Shown: in pieces, positions 6,355-13,423 of the stretch
How the letters are laid out: each line of letters opens with the position of its first letter
Numbering within the stretch: position 1 is the first letter of the stretch
Source of the DNA: Deltaproteobacteria bacterium
GTDB lineage: Bacteria; Desulfobacterota; Desulfobacteria; Desulfobacterales; SURF-15
Length of the DNA: 15,852 nucleotides
NCBI GenBank assembly: GCA_024644775.1
Contig: JAHEHB010000079.1
Coordinates: forward strand, 1 to 15,852
Reading direction: 5' to 3'
Notes under the pieces: model-generated
Databases searched by the model: none
What the model was told of the DNA's origin: nothing
The model's input: only the letters and a program-made list of their open reading frames with translations
Position numbers and translations under genes: made by a program

Positions 6355-7227
6355 ATGTACCGGCAATTCCATTCTAAAAGACTTACCCGTCTGCTGATCC
6401 CCTTGTCTTTACTGCTTACAGTGGGATGTTCCGCCATTTTATCGTCCACTAGCAGAGATTTAGCCAATAACATATCAAATGCGGTTCTTAACAACGACGA
6501 CCCGGCTACGGTTAAAGAAGGGGGACCCGCTCACATGCTGATGATCGATGGCTTGATAGCGGGAAACCCGAGCAATGCGCCCCTGCTTGGTGCGGCAGCG
6601 TCATTGTACACCGCGTATACGTTTGGATTTGTAGAAGATCCGGAGCGGGCGAAACGGTTAACCAATAAAGCGTTTGAATATGGTTTGCGTGCCCTCTGTG
6701 TCCAAAATCCTGAAACCTGTGGATTGCGAAAAATAAAATTTCAAAAATTTCAAAAAGTTCTTGTCAGAGTGAAAGACACAGATGTGCCGGCATTGTATGC
6801 ACTCGGATCTTCCTGGGCTGGTTGGATTGAAGCGCACCGTGATGAGTGGGATGCCATTGCTGAAATCTCCCGCGTAGAGGAAATCATGCGCCGCGTGATT
6901 GAATTGAATGAATATTATCAGGATGGTGGCGCTCACGCGTATCTCGGTGTGTTTTCAACGTTGCTCTCACCGACGATGGGTGGAAATCCCGATCAAGGCC
7001 GTCGACATTTTGAACGTGCCATAGAACTTTCCGAAGGAAAAAACTTAATGGTAAGAGTAAGTTATGCTCGTCATTATGCGCGGATGGTTTTTGACCGCGC
7101 GCTGCATGATCGACTGCTGGAGGAAGTGTTGCAGGCCGATCCCTATGCGCGGAGTTATACATTGCTTAATGTACTGGCCAAAGAGCAGGCCCGGGAACTT
7201 TTGGATAGTGCAGATGACTATTTTTAG
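6355..7227 (+). CDS. tatT: TRAP-associated lipoprotein, TatT family
   Basis: A 290-residue lipoprotein of the TatT family, helical TPR-like proteins that partner the periplasmic TRAP receptor in TPAT transporters (first described for Treponema pallidum Tp0956). The signal is type II: hydrophobic segment 13-22 and lipobox TVGC with Cys25. The mature part is mostly helical, with family landmarks GLIAGNPSNAPLLGAAASLY, AYTFGFVEDPERAKRL and, later, GAHAYLGVFSTLL and HFERAIELSEGKN. TatT trimers are thought to pass a ligand to the receptor through a pore. ATG 6355 is chosen over an in-frame TTG at 6319 because GGAGAGG sits just before it and a proper signal peptide follows. It directly precedes dctP-dctQ-dctM, the arrangement expected for a TPAT system. 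Lipid anchoring would place it in the periplasm. Confidence 0.9.
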   Translation: MYRQFHSKRLTRLLIPLSLLLTVGCSAILSSTSRDLANNISNAVLNNDDPATVKEGGPAHMLMIDGLIAGNPSNAPLLGAAASLYTAYTFGFVEDPERAKRLTNKAFEYGLRALCVQNPETCGLRKIKFQKFQKVLVRVKDTDVPALYALGSSWAGWIEAHRDEWDAIAEISRVEEIMRRVIELNEYYQDGGAHAYLGVFSTLLSPTMGGNPDQGRRHFERAIELSEGKNLMVRVSYARHYARMVFDRALHDRLLEEVLQADPYARSYTLLNVLAKEQARELLDSADDYF

Positions 7228-7264
7228 AAAGATCGACTGACGATTATGTAATGGCGCTCTTTTA

Positions 7265-7294
7265 TTGTCGACTATAATCGTATCATTATATAAT
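7265..7294 (+). promoter_or_regulatory. Candidate internal promoter before the TPAT dctP
   Basis: A perfect -10 box TATAAT (7289-7294) has TTGTCG (7265-7270, four of six) 18 bases upstream. It lies in the 126-base gap between tatT and dctP and could give dctPQM extra expression independent of the SDR promoter. A loose complement, CGATTAT (7241-7247) with ATAATCG (7274-7280), flanks it. Confidence 0.45.
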
Positions 7295-7353
7295 TCGGCA
7301 ATCAGAAAAAATGCATTATCTTTAGGCATAAAGTGATATCAAAGGTATATATA

Positions 7354-8364
7354 ATGCGACGTATTTTCGTCATTATTTTGTTTATCGTGTTTATGCTGTC
7401 CACAGGACGGGTCGAGGCCCGGGTCCTTAAAATTGCCACTTTATCACCGGACGGTACGACGTGGATGCGAGTCATGCGGGAAGGCGCCAAGGAAGTGGCA
7501 AAACAGACCCGCAACGAGGTACGCATCAAATTCTACCCCGGGGGGGTGATGGGAAACGATACAGCCGTTTTGCGAAAAATTCGGATCGGCCAGCTACATG
7601 GTGGTGCCTTTGTATCGGGAAGTCTATCAAAATATTACCCTGGAAACCAGATATACAATTTGCCGCTGATATTCAAAACATACAAAGAAGTCGATTATGT
7701 CCGAAAACGAATGGATCCCATCATCATGGGGGGTCTAGAGCAAAACGGTTTTGTTACTTTCGGCCTTGCTGAGGGAGGGTTTGCATATTTGATGTCCCAA
7801 AAGCCGGTGCGTAGTATCGAAGACCTGCGTAAGCAAAAAGTCTGGATTCCCGATAATGATACAACCTCATTAGAAACGCTAAAGACATTCGGCGTATCCC
7901 CCGTTCCTTTGTCTTTGGCAGACGTGCGGACCGCGTTGCAAACAGGCCTCATCGACACGGTAACAATCTCTCCGGTGGGTGCACTTGCGTTACAATGGCA
8001 TACCCAGGTGAACTATGTAACAAACATTCCCCTGCTCTATGTTTACGGTATGTTGGCGGTTGATCGGAAAGCATTCTCGAAATTTTCGCCTGAAAGTCAA
8101 AGCACCCTGCGGGATATAATGGGAAAGGCGTTTCGGAGAATCGACCGACAAAATCGTGTCGATAATGACAAAGCGCTGGAGGCATTGAAAAGACAGGGAT
8201 TACAATTTATCCTGCCATCGATGGATGCATTGAATCGCTGGCAAACGACGGCTTCCAATGTGGCAGAGCGATTGATCCAATCCGGCAAACTATCAAAAGG
8301 CATGATCGACGTCCTACAGGGGCATCTTTCAGACTTTCGATCTAAGAATTCGAGCGGTCGATGA
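7354..8364 (+). CDS. dctP: TRAP transporter substrate-binding protein of a TPAT system
   Basis: A 336-residue periplasmic receptor of the DctP fold. A signal peptide covers residues 1-22 (cleavage near VEA). The mature start VLKIATLSPDGTTW, the segment YPGGVMGND (61-69) and DVRTALQTGLIDTV (190-203) are typical. At the position where dicarboxylate receptors have the substrate-clamping Arg (KIRV), this protein has Trp164 in QKVWIPDND. That fits TatT-linked receptors, which are proposed to bind more hydrophobic ligands. ATG 7354 is chosen: AAAGG lies eight bases upstream and a signal peptide follows, whereas the in-frame GTG at 7333 lacks such a site. Its last codons overlap the dctQ start (ATGA, 8361-8364), so translation is coupled. 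It has little sequence in common with the DctP at 16-1002. Confidence 0.93.
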   Translation: MRRIFVIILFIVFMLSTGRVEARVLKIATLSPDGTTWMRVMREGAKEVAKQTRNEVRIKFYPGGVMGNDTAVLRKIRIGQLHGGAFVSGSLSKYYPGNQIYNLPLIFKTYKEVDYVRKRMDPIIMGGLEQNGFVTFGLAEGGFAYLMSQKPVRSIEDLRKQKVWIPDNDTTSLETLKTFGVSPVPLSLADVRTALQTGLIDTVTISPVGALALQWHTQVNYVTNIPLLYVYGMLAVDRKAFSKFSPESQSTLRDIMGKAFRRIDRQNRVDNDKALEALKRQGLQFILPSMDALNRWQTTASNVAERLIQSGKLSKGMIDVLQGHLSDFRSKNSSGR

Positions 8365-8870
8365 CGCAATCGAATCTAAAACACCACCTCGAGCGAATTC
8401 GAAAATACCTGAACCGATTCGAAGACGGCATTCTGATCGGTTTACTGGTTTGCATGATGACCGTTGCGGTTATGCAGATATTTTTAAGAAATCTGTTTGA
8501 AACCGGCATTGTTTGGGGGGATGCCATGTTACGCATGTTGGTCCTGTGGGTCGGTCTGATCGGGGCGATGGTGGCAAGCCGATTGGACAATCACATCCGA
8601 ATCGATCTGGCGAGTCGGTTTTTGCCGAAACGCCTTGGGAGTATTACCAAAAGCATTGTCGGCTGTTTTACGTCAATTAGCTGTGGTCTATTTGCGTATT
8701 ACAGTTTGCGGTTTGTCCGGTTTGAATTCGAGGATGGAGGCATTGCGTTTGCAAAAATACCGGTCTGGCTTTGCGCATCGATCATTCCCCTTGCGTTTTT
8801 CGTGATCGCTCTGCGATCTTTTACCGCTGCTCTTATTCATTTTACCCATTCCGAGACACCTTCACCGTGA
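8361..8870 (+). CDS. dctQ: TRAP transporter small permease, DctQ
   Basis: The small membrane subunit of the TRAP transporter: 169 residues, about four helices, normal for DctQ. Helices fall near residues 25-45, 58-75, 95-115 and 130-155. The signature FLRNLFETGIVWGDAMLRMLVLWVGLIGAM is split across the first and second helices and the loop between. HIRIDLASRFLPKRL is the usual segment after the second helix. It starts with ATG inside the dctP stop (ATGA) and ends with TGA inside the dctM start (GTGA), so the three genes are translationally coupled. Probably expressed from the promoter before dctP, the one before the SDR gene, or both. Confidence 0.93.
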   Translation: MTQSNLKHHLERIRKYLNRFEDGILIGLLVCMMTVAVMQIFLRNLFETGIVWGDAMLRMLVLWVGLIGAMVASRLDNHIRIDLASRFLPKRLGSITKSIVGCFTSISCGLFAYYSLRFVRFEFEDGGIAFAKIPVWLCASIIPLAFFVIALRSFTAALIHFTHSETPSP

Positions 8871-10150
8871 AACCATACCTATTTGCACTCCTCTTGGGTT
8901 TTCTAGCCATTTTGGGTGCACCGCTTTTTGCAGTGATACTGGCGATCGCACTGCTTGGATTTTATTATGCAGGCATTGATTTGTCGGTTGTGGCTGTCGA
9001 CATTTACCGAATTTCCGACACACCGGTATTGCTGGCACTTCCCCTATTCACGTTTGCAGGATACCTGTTGGGTGAAAGCAACGCCTCCCAGCGACTGGTT
9101 CGAATCACCCGCGTCTTCATCGGTTGGATACCCGGTGGATTTGCAATTGTAGCCTTTATTGCTTGTGCACTGTTTACCGCATTTACAGGAGCCTCCGGAG
9201 TGACAATTGTCGCCTTGGGAGCGCTGCTATATCCGGCGCTGACACAGGCCGGATATCAGGAAAAATTCAGTATCGGTTTGGTGACATCATCCGGAAGTTT
9301 GGGGCTGTTGTTTCCCCCATCCCTGCCGCTTATCTTATACGGAATCATTGTTCAACAGATGAGCATCGGTGAGGAGGTTGCCATCGTTGACTTGTTTATT
9401 GCAGGCCTGCTGCCGGGGTTGCTGATGCTCGTCATGTTGTCGGTATGGAGTCTTTGGGCAAACCGAAAGGATCCCATCCCTTTAACGCCATTTTCCCTAA
9501 AGGATGCTAAAGCCGCTATTCGTGAGGCCATATGGGAAATCCCACTACCTGTTTTTGTGCTCGGTGGTATTTACGGGGGATTTTTCGCTGTTTCTGAAGT
9601 GGCAGCGGTAACGGCCCTGTACGTCCTGGTAACCGAAGTATGGATCTATAAAGAGGTCAAACTGGCACAGCTTACGAGTATCATGCGGGAATCGATGATG
9701 GTGTCCGGAGGGATATTGCTGATACTGGGTGTTTCTCTGGCATCCACCAGTTTTATCATCGATGCCGAAATACCCATGCGACTCTTTGAAATTATTCAGC
9801 TTCACGTCAAAGAAAAAATTGTTTTTCTGATTCTGCTCAATCTTCTGTTGCTATTACTTGGCGCCATTCTCGATATTTTTTCTGCCCTGGTCCTTATGGT
9901 ACCGCTCATCCTTCCGGTCGCCGTAAGCTACGGTATTCACCCGGTTCATCTTGGCATTATTTTTTTGGCCAATATGCAAATCGGATATTTCACACCGCCT
10001 GTGGGGATGAATCTGTTTATTGCAAGTTACCGTTTCAAAAAAACCATCGTTGAGCTTTACCGCGCAACCATCCCGTTTATGCTGGTGCTGCTGGCTGCAT
10101 TACTATTGATCACCTATTGGCCGGGATTGAGCCTCATGTTTGTAAAATAG
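8867..10150 (+). CDS. dctM: TRAP transporter large permease, DctM
   Basis: The ion-coupled translocation subunit, a member of the ion transporter superfamily, with about 12 helices and 427 residues. Landmarks include the ALPLFTFAGYLLGESNASQR region, the helix-breaking GASGVTIVALGALLYPAL, the conserved SSGSLGLLFPPSLPLILYG and, near the end, NMQIGYFTPPVGMNLF. The start is set at GTG 8867 because it overlaps the dctQ stop (GTGA) and gives an N-terminal hydrophobic helix at once. The frame stays open upstream to 8771 only as a read-through of dctQ in another frame. The next gene on the plus strand begins after 103 bases. Confidence 0.94.
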   Translation: MKPYLFALLLGFLAILGAPLFAVILAIALLGFYYAGIDLSVVAVDIYRISDTPVLLALPLFTFAGYLLGESNASQRLVRITRVFIGWIPGGFAIVAFIACALFTAFTGASGVTIVALGALLYPALTQAGYQEKFSIGLVTSSGSLGLLFPPSLPLILYGIIVQQMSIGEEVAIVDLFIAGLLPGLLMLVMLSVWSLWANRKDPIPLTPFSLKDAKAAIREAIWEIPLPVFVLGGIYGGFFAVSEVAAVTALYVLVTEVWIYKEVKLAQLTSIMRESMMVSGGILLILGVSLASTSFIIDAEIPMRLFEIIQLHVKEKIVFLILLNLLLLLLGAILDIFSALVLMVPLILPVAVSYGIHPVHLGIIFLANMQIGYFTPPVGMNLFIASYRFKKTIVELYRATIPFMLVLLAALLLITYWPGLSLMFVK

Positions 10151-10157
10151 TTATGAT

Positions 10158-10185
10158 TTGACCTGAGCAAGGGTTAGCGTTAAAT
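10158..10185 (+). promoter_or_regulatory. Weak promoter candidate before the carbamoyltransferase gene
   Basis: TTGACC (10158-10163) and TTAAAT (10180-10185) are separated by 16 bases, with moderate matches. It lies just after the dctM stop, about 70 bases before the carbamoyltransferase start. The downstream trio could instead be read through from dctM. Confidence 0.25.
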
Positions 10186-10253
10186 AGACACAACGACCAC
10201 ACCATGCCATATGGTCTGTTAGGCGTCCTTTACAAAATGACAGGAGGAATTCC

Positions 10254-11192
10254 ATGAATCTTATATCACTAAAAACCTTTAAGGCTGACGCGCTTGAATC
10301 CATCATCGAAACCAGTATTAAAATAAAAAAACAACCATCGCAATATGAGGGGTTATTAAAGAACAAAAGCATGTATATGCTATTTGAAAAAACATCGACG
10401 CGGACGGCTCTGTCATTTGGGCTGGGGTTCAATGAACTTGGGGGAAGGTATTTCGTTCAAAGGTGGGAAGACAGTAATTTTTCCATCGGAGAAATTGTGG
10501 ATGAAACGCGATATGTCGCGAGAAACGTCGATATCATCATAGCCCGACTCAAGGAAAACAAGGACATTGAAGCCATGGGACAGTGTTCGCCGATACCGGT
10601 CATAAACGGTTGCTGCAACAAGTATCATCCCACACAGGCGCTTGCAGATTGCATGGCCGTAAAGGAAATATTTGGAACCTACCGCAAAACGATGGTGTAT
10701 GTGGGGATATGGAACAATGTTTTTAATTCATTGATTTATTCTTTTCCCAAACTAGGGGGAAAGCTAATCGGTGTTTGCCCTATTATTAACGAATCCTCGA
10801 TTTTCAAACAAGAAATCTCCGATATTATAAAAGGAACAGAAAATCTGGAATTTTATGGCAAATCAGATATCACAACCGAAAAGCTAGAAAAAATTGTTGG
10901 CGGAGCAGACATCGTATATACGGATACGTGGGTCGATATGGAATACTTCAGCAATCCCGAATTTAAAGACCTGAAGGAAGAGCGGGTCAACATGATGAAG
11001 CCATATGCACTGACAGCCGAACGCTTAAAGAACAGCTCGGCTGTGGTCATGCATGATATGCCCATCCATCCCGGCTATGAGATTGATAGAGACGTTGTGG
11101 AGACGCATCTTGAGACAATTCTAAACCAGGCCGAAAACAGAAGACATGTTGCAAAAGGGATTTTTTTGCATTTGTTGGAAACAAAATTATAG
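10254..11192 (+). CDS. Atypical ornithine/aspartate carbamoyltransferase family enzyme
   Basis: A 312-residue member of the carbamoyltransferase fold, normal length. The carbamoyl-phosphate site is largely recognisable: FEKTSTRTALSF (44-55) matches the SxRTR motif but with Ala52 for the last Arg. Arg98, then HPTQALAD (125-132) with His125 and Gln128, are kept. The C-terminal AENRRH (293-298) is also typical. The substrate site is not ornithine-like: HDMP (267-270) replaces HCLP, and DTWVDMEYF (224-232) replaces the DxWxSMG motif. It probably carbamoylates, or phosphorolyses the carbamoyl form of, another amine or amide. AGGAGG sits before ATG 10254. It is not beside arg genes or a carbamate kinase. 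It precedes a QueG-like gene by 26 bases, so a shared pathway is likely. The substrate is unknown. Confidence 0.85.
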   Translation: MNLISLKTFKADALESIIETSIKIKKQPSQYEGLLKNKSMYMLFEKTSTRTALSFGLGFNELGGRYFVQRWEDSNFSIGEIVDETRYVARNVDIIIARLKENKDIEAMGQCSPIPVINGCCNKYHPTQALADCMAVKEIFGTYRKTMVYVGIWNNVFNSLIYSFPKLGGKLIGVCPIINESSIFKQEISDIIKGTENLEFYGKSDITTEKLEKIVGGADIVYTDTWVDMEYFSNPEFKDLKEERVNMMKPYALTAERLKNSSAVVMHDMPIHPGYEIDRDVVETHLETILNQAENRRHVAKGIFLHLLETKL

Positions 11193-11218
11193 ATAGAAAG
11201 GAAACCCGATTCGAAACG

Positions 11219-12016
11219 ATGAAAAAAGACGTCACGATTGAAGATTTGCGGAAATGTGCCGTACAGTTTGTTGCCGAAGAGCCTGTGCGACTGAGGACAG
11301 CGGGCTTCTGGCAACCCCCCCTTCTTTCAACCGCTTCTATCGATGGGCGGTTTGACCAGTTGCCCAAAATCGCAGCGGAAGATCATCTTCGTCCACAGGA
11401 TCTGCTGCCATCAGCCAAATCTATTATCGTATTTTTTATCCCGTTTAAAAACGAACTGGTAAAAGAAAACCATGCGGGCGATCGGCCATGTCAAAATTGG
11501 GGTTTAGCCTACGTGCAGACCAATGACCTTATTGGTCGACTCAGTCAGGTATTGGGAGATCTTTTGGCTGAACGCGGATTTAAATCCGGCCTTACACCCG
11601 CAACCCATAACTTCGATGATGTTAAGTTGATGGCCCGATGGTCCCACAAGCACCTTGCCCACCTGGTCGGCGTTGGCCGTTTTGGCATACACCACATGCT
11701 CATCACACCCGCCGGTTGTGCAGGACGTCTGGGAAGCCTTGTGACAGAAGCTGAGCTTGATGACCATCCGCTCATTGAAACCAATGAAACCTGCCTATTG
11801 AAAGCCGGCAGGGAATGTGGCCAGTGTATTAGAGCCTGCCCGGTAAACGCCATCAGCGAAACCGGTTTTGACCGAAGACGCTGCTGGGATCGTCTAAATG
11901 ATAATTATAAGGTATTGGATTATTTTTCCGATTTGCCGGAATCGACTCATGTTTGCGGAAAATGCGCCGCAATGATGCCTTGTAGCTTTAACAATCCGGT
12001 AGCCTTGTTGAAATAA
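11219..12016 (+). CDS. QueG-like double [4Fe-4S] protein, short form
   Basis: A 265-residue homologue of epoxyqueuosine reductase, the cobalamin-dependent enzyme that finishes queuosine in tRNA. The core is present: HKHLAHLVGVGRFGIHHML (143-161) matches the QueG GxGWIGK region, then AGCAGRLGSL. Two iron-sulfur binding sets follow: Cys192, Cys200, Cys203, Cys207-Pro (CGQCIRACPVNAI), and Cys222, Cys246, Cys249, Cys255 (CGKCAAMMPC). The first set has x7 between its first two cysteines instead of the usual x2. The QueG C-terminal HEAT-repeat part that grips tRNA is absent, so tRNA modification is doubtful. An electron-transfer or corrinoid-reducing role is the alternative. It is 26 bases after the carbamoyltransferase gene and 19 before the URO-D-like gene. 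AAAGGA lies about 15 bases before the ATG. Confidence 0.85.
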   Translation: MKKDVTIEDLRKCAVQFVAEEPVRLRTAGFWQPPLLSTASIDGRFDQLPKIAAEDHLRPQDLLPSAKSIIVFFIPFKNELVKENHAGDRPCQNWGLAYVQTNDLIGRLSQVLGDLLAERGFKSGLTPATHNFDDVKLMARWSHKHLAHLVGVGRFGIHHMLITPAGCAGRLGSLVTEAELDDHPLIETNETCLLKAGRECGQCIRACPVNAISETGFDRRRCWDRLNDNYKVLDYFSDLPESTHVCGKCAAMMPCSFNNPVALLK

Positions 12017-12035
12017 AAAAAGGAGGTTTCGCTGA

Positions 12036-13065
12036 ATGCCAGAGTATAAAGACTTAATAAAATTTGTCAGAGGTCCCGTTGCGGAAAAGCCTTTTATCGC
12101 GATCTGGGCGCTTCCTCCCAATACGGCTGGGGTTGTTGGCGGTATTCCGAACATGATCCAATATTATTTTGATGTGGACGAACGGCTCCGGTTGGAAAAA
12201 AAACTTAAAGACCTGCTGCCCGAGTCTCTGATTTTACCAGGTTTCTGGCCGAGTCTAGGTGTTGTGGTAGAGGCTTCCGCTTTTGGTGGTCAGATCGTGT
12301 GGTCCCGTAAGGCCTCACCCCACGTATACCCTGCGTTCAGGGACATCAAACATATTGATGCGATAAAGCCGCCAAAACCGGGGGAGGCCGGGCTAACGCC
12401 TCTTTTTTTAACGCAAATGCAAGTAATGCGCCGAACGTTGAATCGCCAAGGACTCGATGTCGACAAATTGATTAAGTCCATGGGGCCTGCGGAAGTCACC
12501 GGGCTTTTGTTGGGATATGAAAACTATTTCTTAAGCCTGTATGAAGACCAAATCCGCCTCAAACGCCTCATGGAAATGGTAACCGAATTCATTATCGAAT
12601 GGCTTCATCTTCAGGAGACGTCCCTTGGGGAAGCTGAACTGCTGCAAATTGCGGATCACCAGCCAGGTGAACCCGGAGCATATGGAAGAATTTATCCTTC
12701 CCTATCTTAGAGCCATCTATTCAGAATTTCCGAATCTCGTTAAAATTTATCACAACGAAGGATTTCACTCCAACAGACACATTGAAGGCGTCCTCCAATT
12801 TGGAGCAGACATCTGGCATTTTGGCAGCGATGTGCATCGATTATCGGATGTCTATGATAAGATAGGCGATGCGATGGTGCCCTTCGGTGGCATCAATCCA
12901 CTTGGCCCCATGCGTTATGGTTCACCGAAAGAAGTTCGAAAGGAAACAAAAGAAGTTCTTACCGCAGCCAGAGGCCGGCGACTGCTTCTTTCCACCGGAA
13001 CCGGTACATCACCTGAAGTAACCCTCGAAAATATCCGCGCCATGATAGAAACTGCCGCAGAATAA
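12036..13065 (+). pseudogene. URO-D/MtaA-type methyltransferase-like gene with a frameshift
   Basis: Uroporphyrinogen decarboxylase superfamily protein, the group that also holds corrinoid-dependent methyltransferases. ATG 12036 has a strong AAAGGAGG eight bases upstream. The first frame runs to about 12665 (ILPGFWPSLGVVVEASAFGG, then ... AELLQIADHQPG) and then into a nonsense tail ending at 12710. The true protein continues one base later in the next frame, from about 12667 to 13065: VNPEHMEEFILPYLRAIY, KIYHNEGF, ADIWHFGSDV, VPFGGINPLGPM and LLLSTGTGTSPEVTLENIRAM. Joined, they give about 343 residues, full length for the family. The usual His-x-Cys zinc motif of MtaA/MtbA is replaced by HNEG. 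The frameshift could be a true mutation, a sequencing error or, less likely, programmed. It ends a trio with the carbamoyltransferase and QueG-like genes. Confidence 0.85.
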
Positions 13066-13115
13066 AGCGCTTGACATAAGGAACAACCGAACAACCTCAA
13101 AGCAGATTTCCCAAT

Positions 13116-13143
13116 CCGGTTTATCTCCTTCTGATTAAACCGG
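13116..13143. repeat. Perfect 8-base inverted repeat after the URO-D-like gene
   Basis: CCGGTTTA (13116-13123) pairs with TAAACCGG (13136-13143) around a 12-base loop, about 50 bases past the URO-D-like stop. It may end transcription, but no T-run follows on either strand. It lies in a 332-base gap (13066-13397) that otherwise holds only a doubtful ORF. Confidence 0.4.
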
Positions 13144-13183
13144 CCGTTATTCCATACCCGCCTCTTTTCTGTCCACCGCCATA

Positions 13184-13423
13184 TTGTGGGGTTTGGTACT
13201 CGGCTCCGGTTCGGAGCCTCAAAAAACTCCTGTTCTTCGGTTCAAGATACCCGAGTCAATTCTTTTCTCTCCCGGCCCAGGAATCAAAACCCGATTCCAC
13301 CTGTCCACGCAGGGTAAACTTTCCGCACAAGATGCCGATAAGATTAGTACCATCCAGGCTGTAAAAGGCATGATGAGTGACCTGCAATGGAGCGTTTATG
13401 GTGTTACAATCGAAACGGGTTGA
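13184..13423 (+). CDS. Doubtful ORF overlapping the aminopeptidase start
   Basis: A 79-codon frame opening with TTG (frame open from 13139 after TAA 13136-13138) and ending 26 bases inside the next gene. Composition and codon use look coding, and the text KLSAQDADKISTIQAVKGM reads like a helical domain. No good ribosome-binding site, no start of a known domain and no recognised family. It may be the tail of a decayed gene. It is kept as a low-confidence entry. Confidence 0.25.
   Translation: MWGLVLGSGSEPQKTPVLRFKIPESILFSPGPGIKTRFHLSTQGKLSAQDADKISTIQAVKGMMSDLQWSVYGVTIETG

Noticed and set aside
8771..8866. Longer upstream extension of the dctM frame
   Set aside because: It would overlap dctQ by about 100 bases and encode a polar, non-family N-terminus. 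The GTG overlapping the dctQ stop is the better start.
10195..10216. Short hairpin GACCA/TGGTC after dctM as a terminator
   Set aside because: Only five base pairs with a 12-base loop and no T-run; too weak to call.
12625..13065. Independent gene starting at TTG 12625 in the second URO-D frame
   Set aside because: Its first dozen codons are out-of-frame text from the upstream half. Family similarity starts only near 12667, so it is the continuation of one frameshifted gene.
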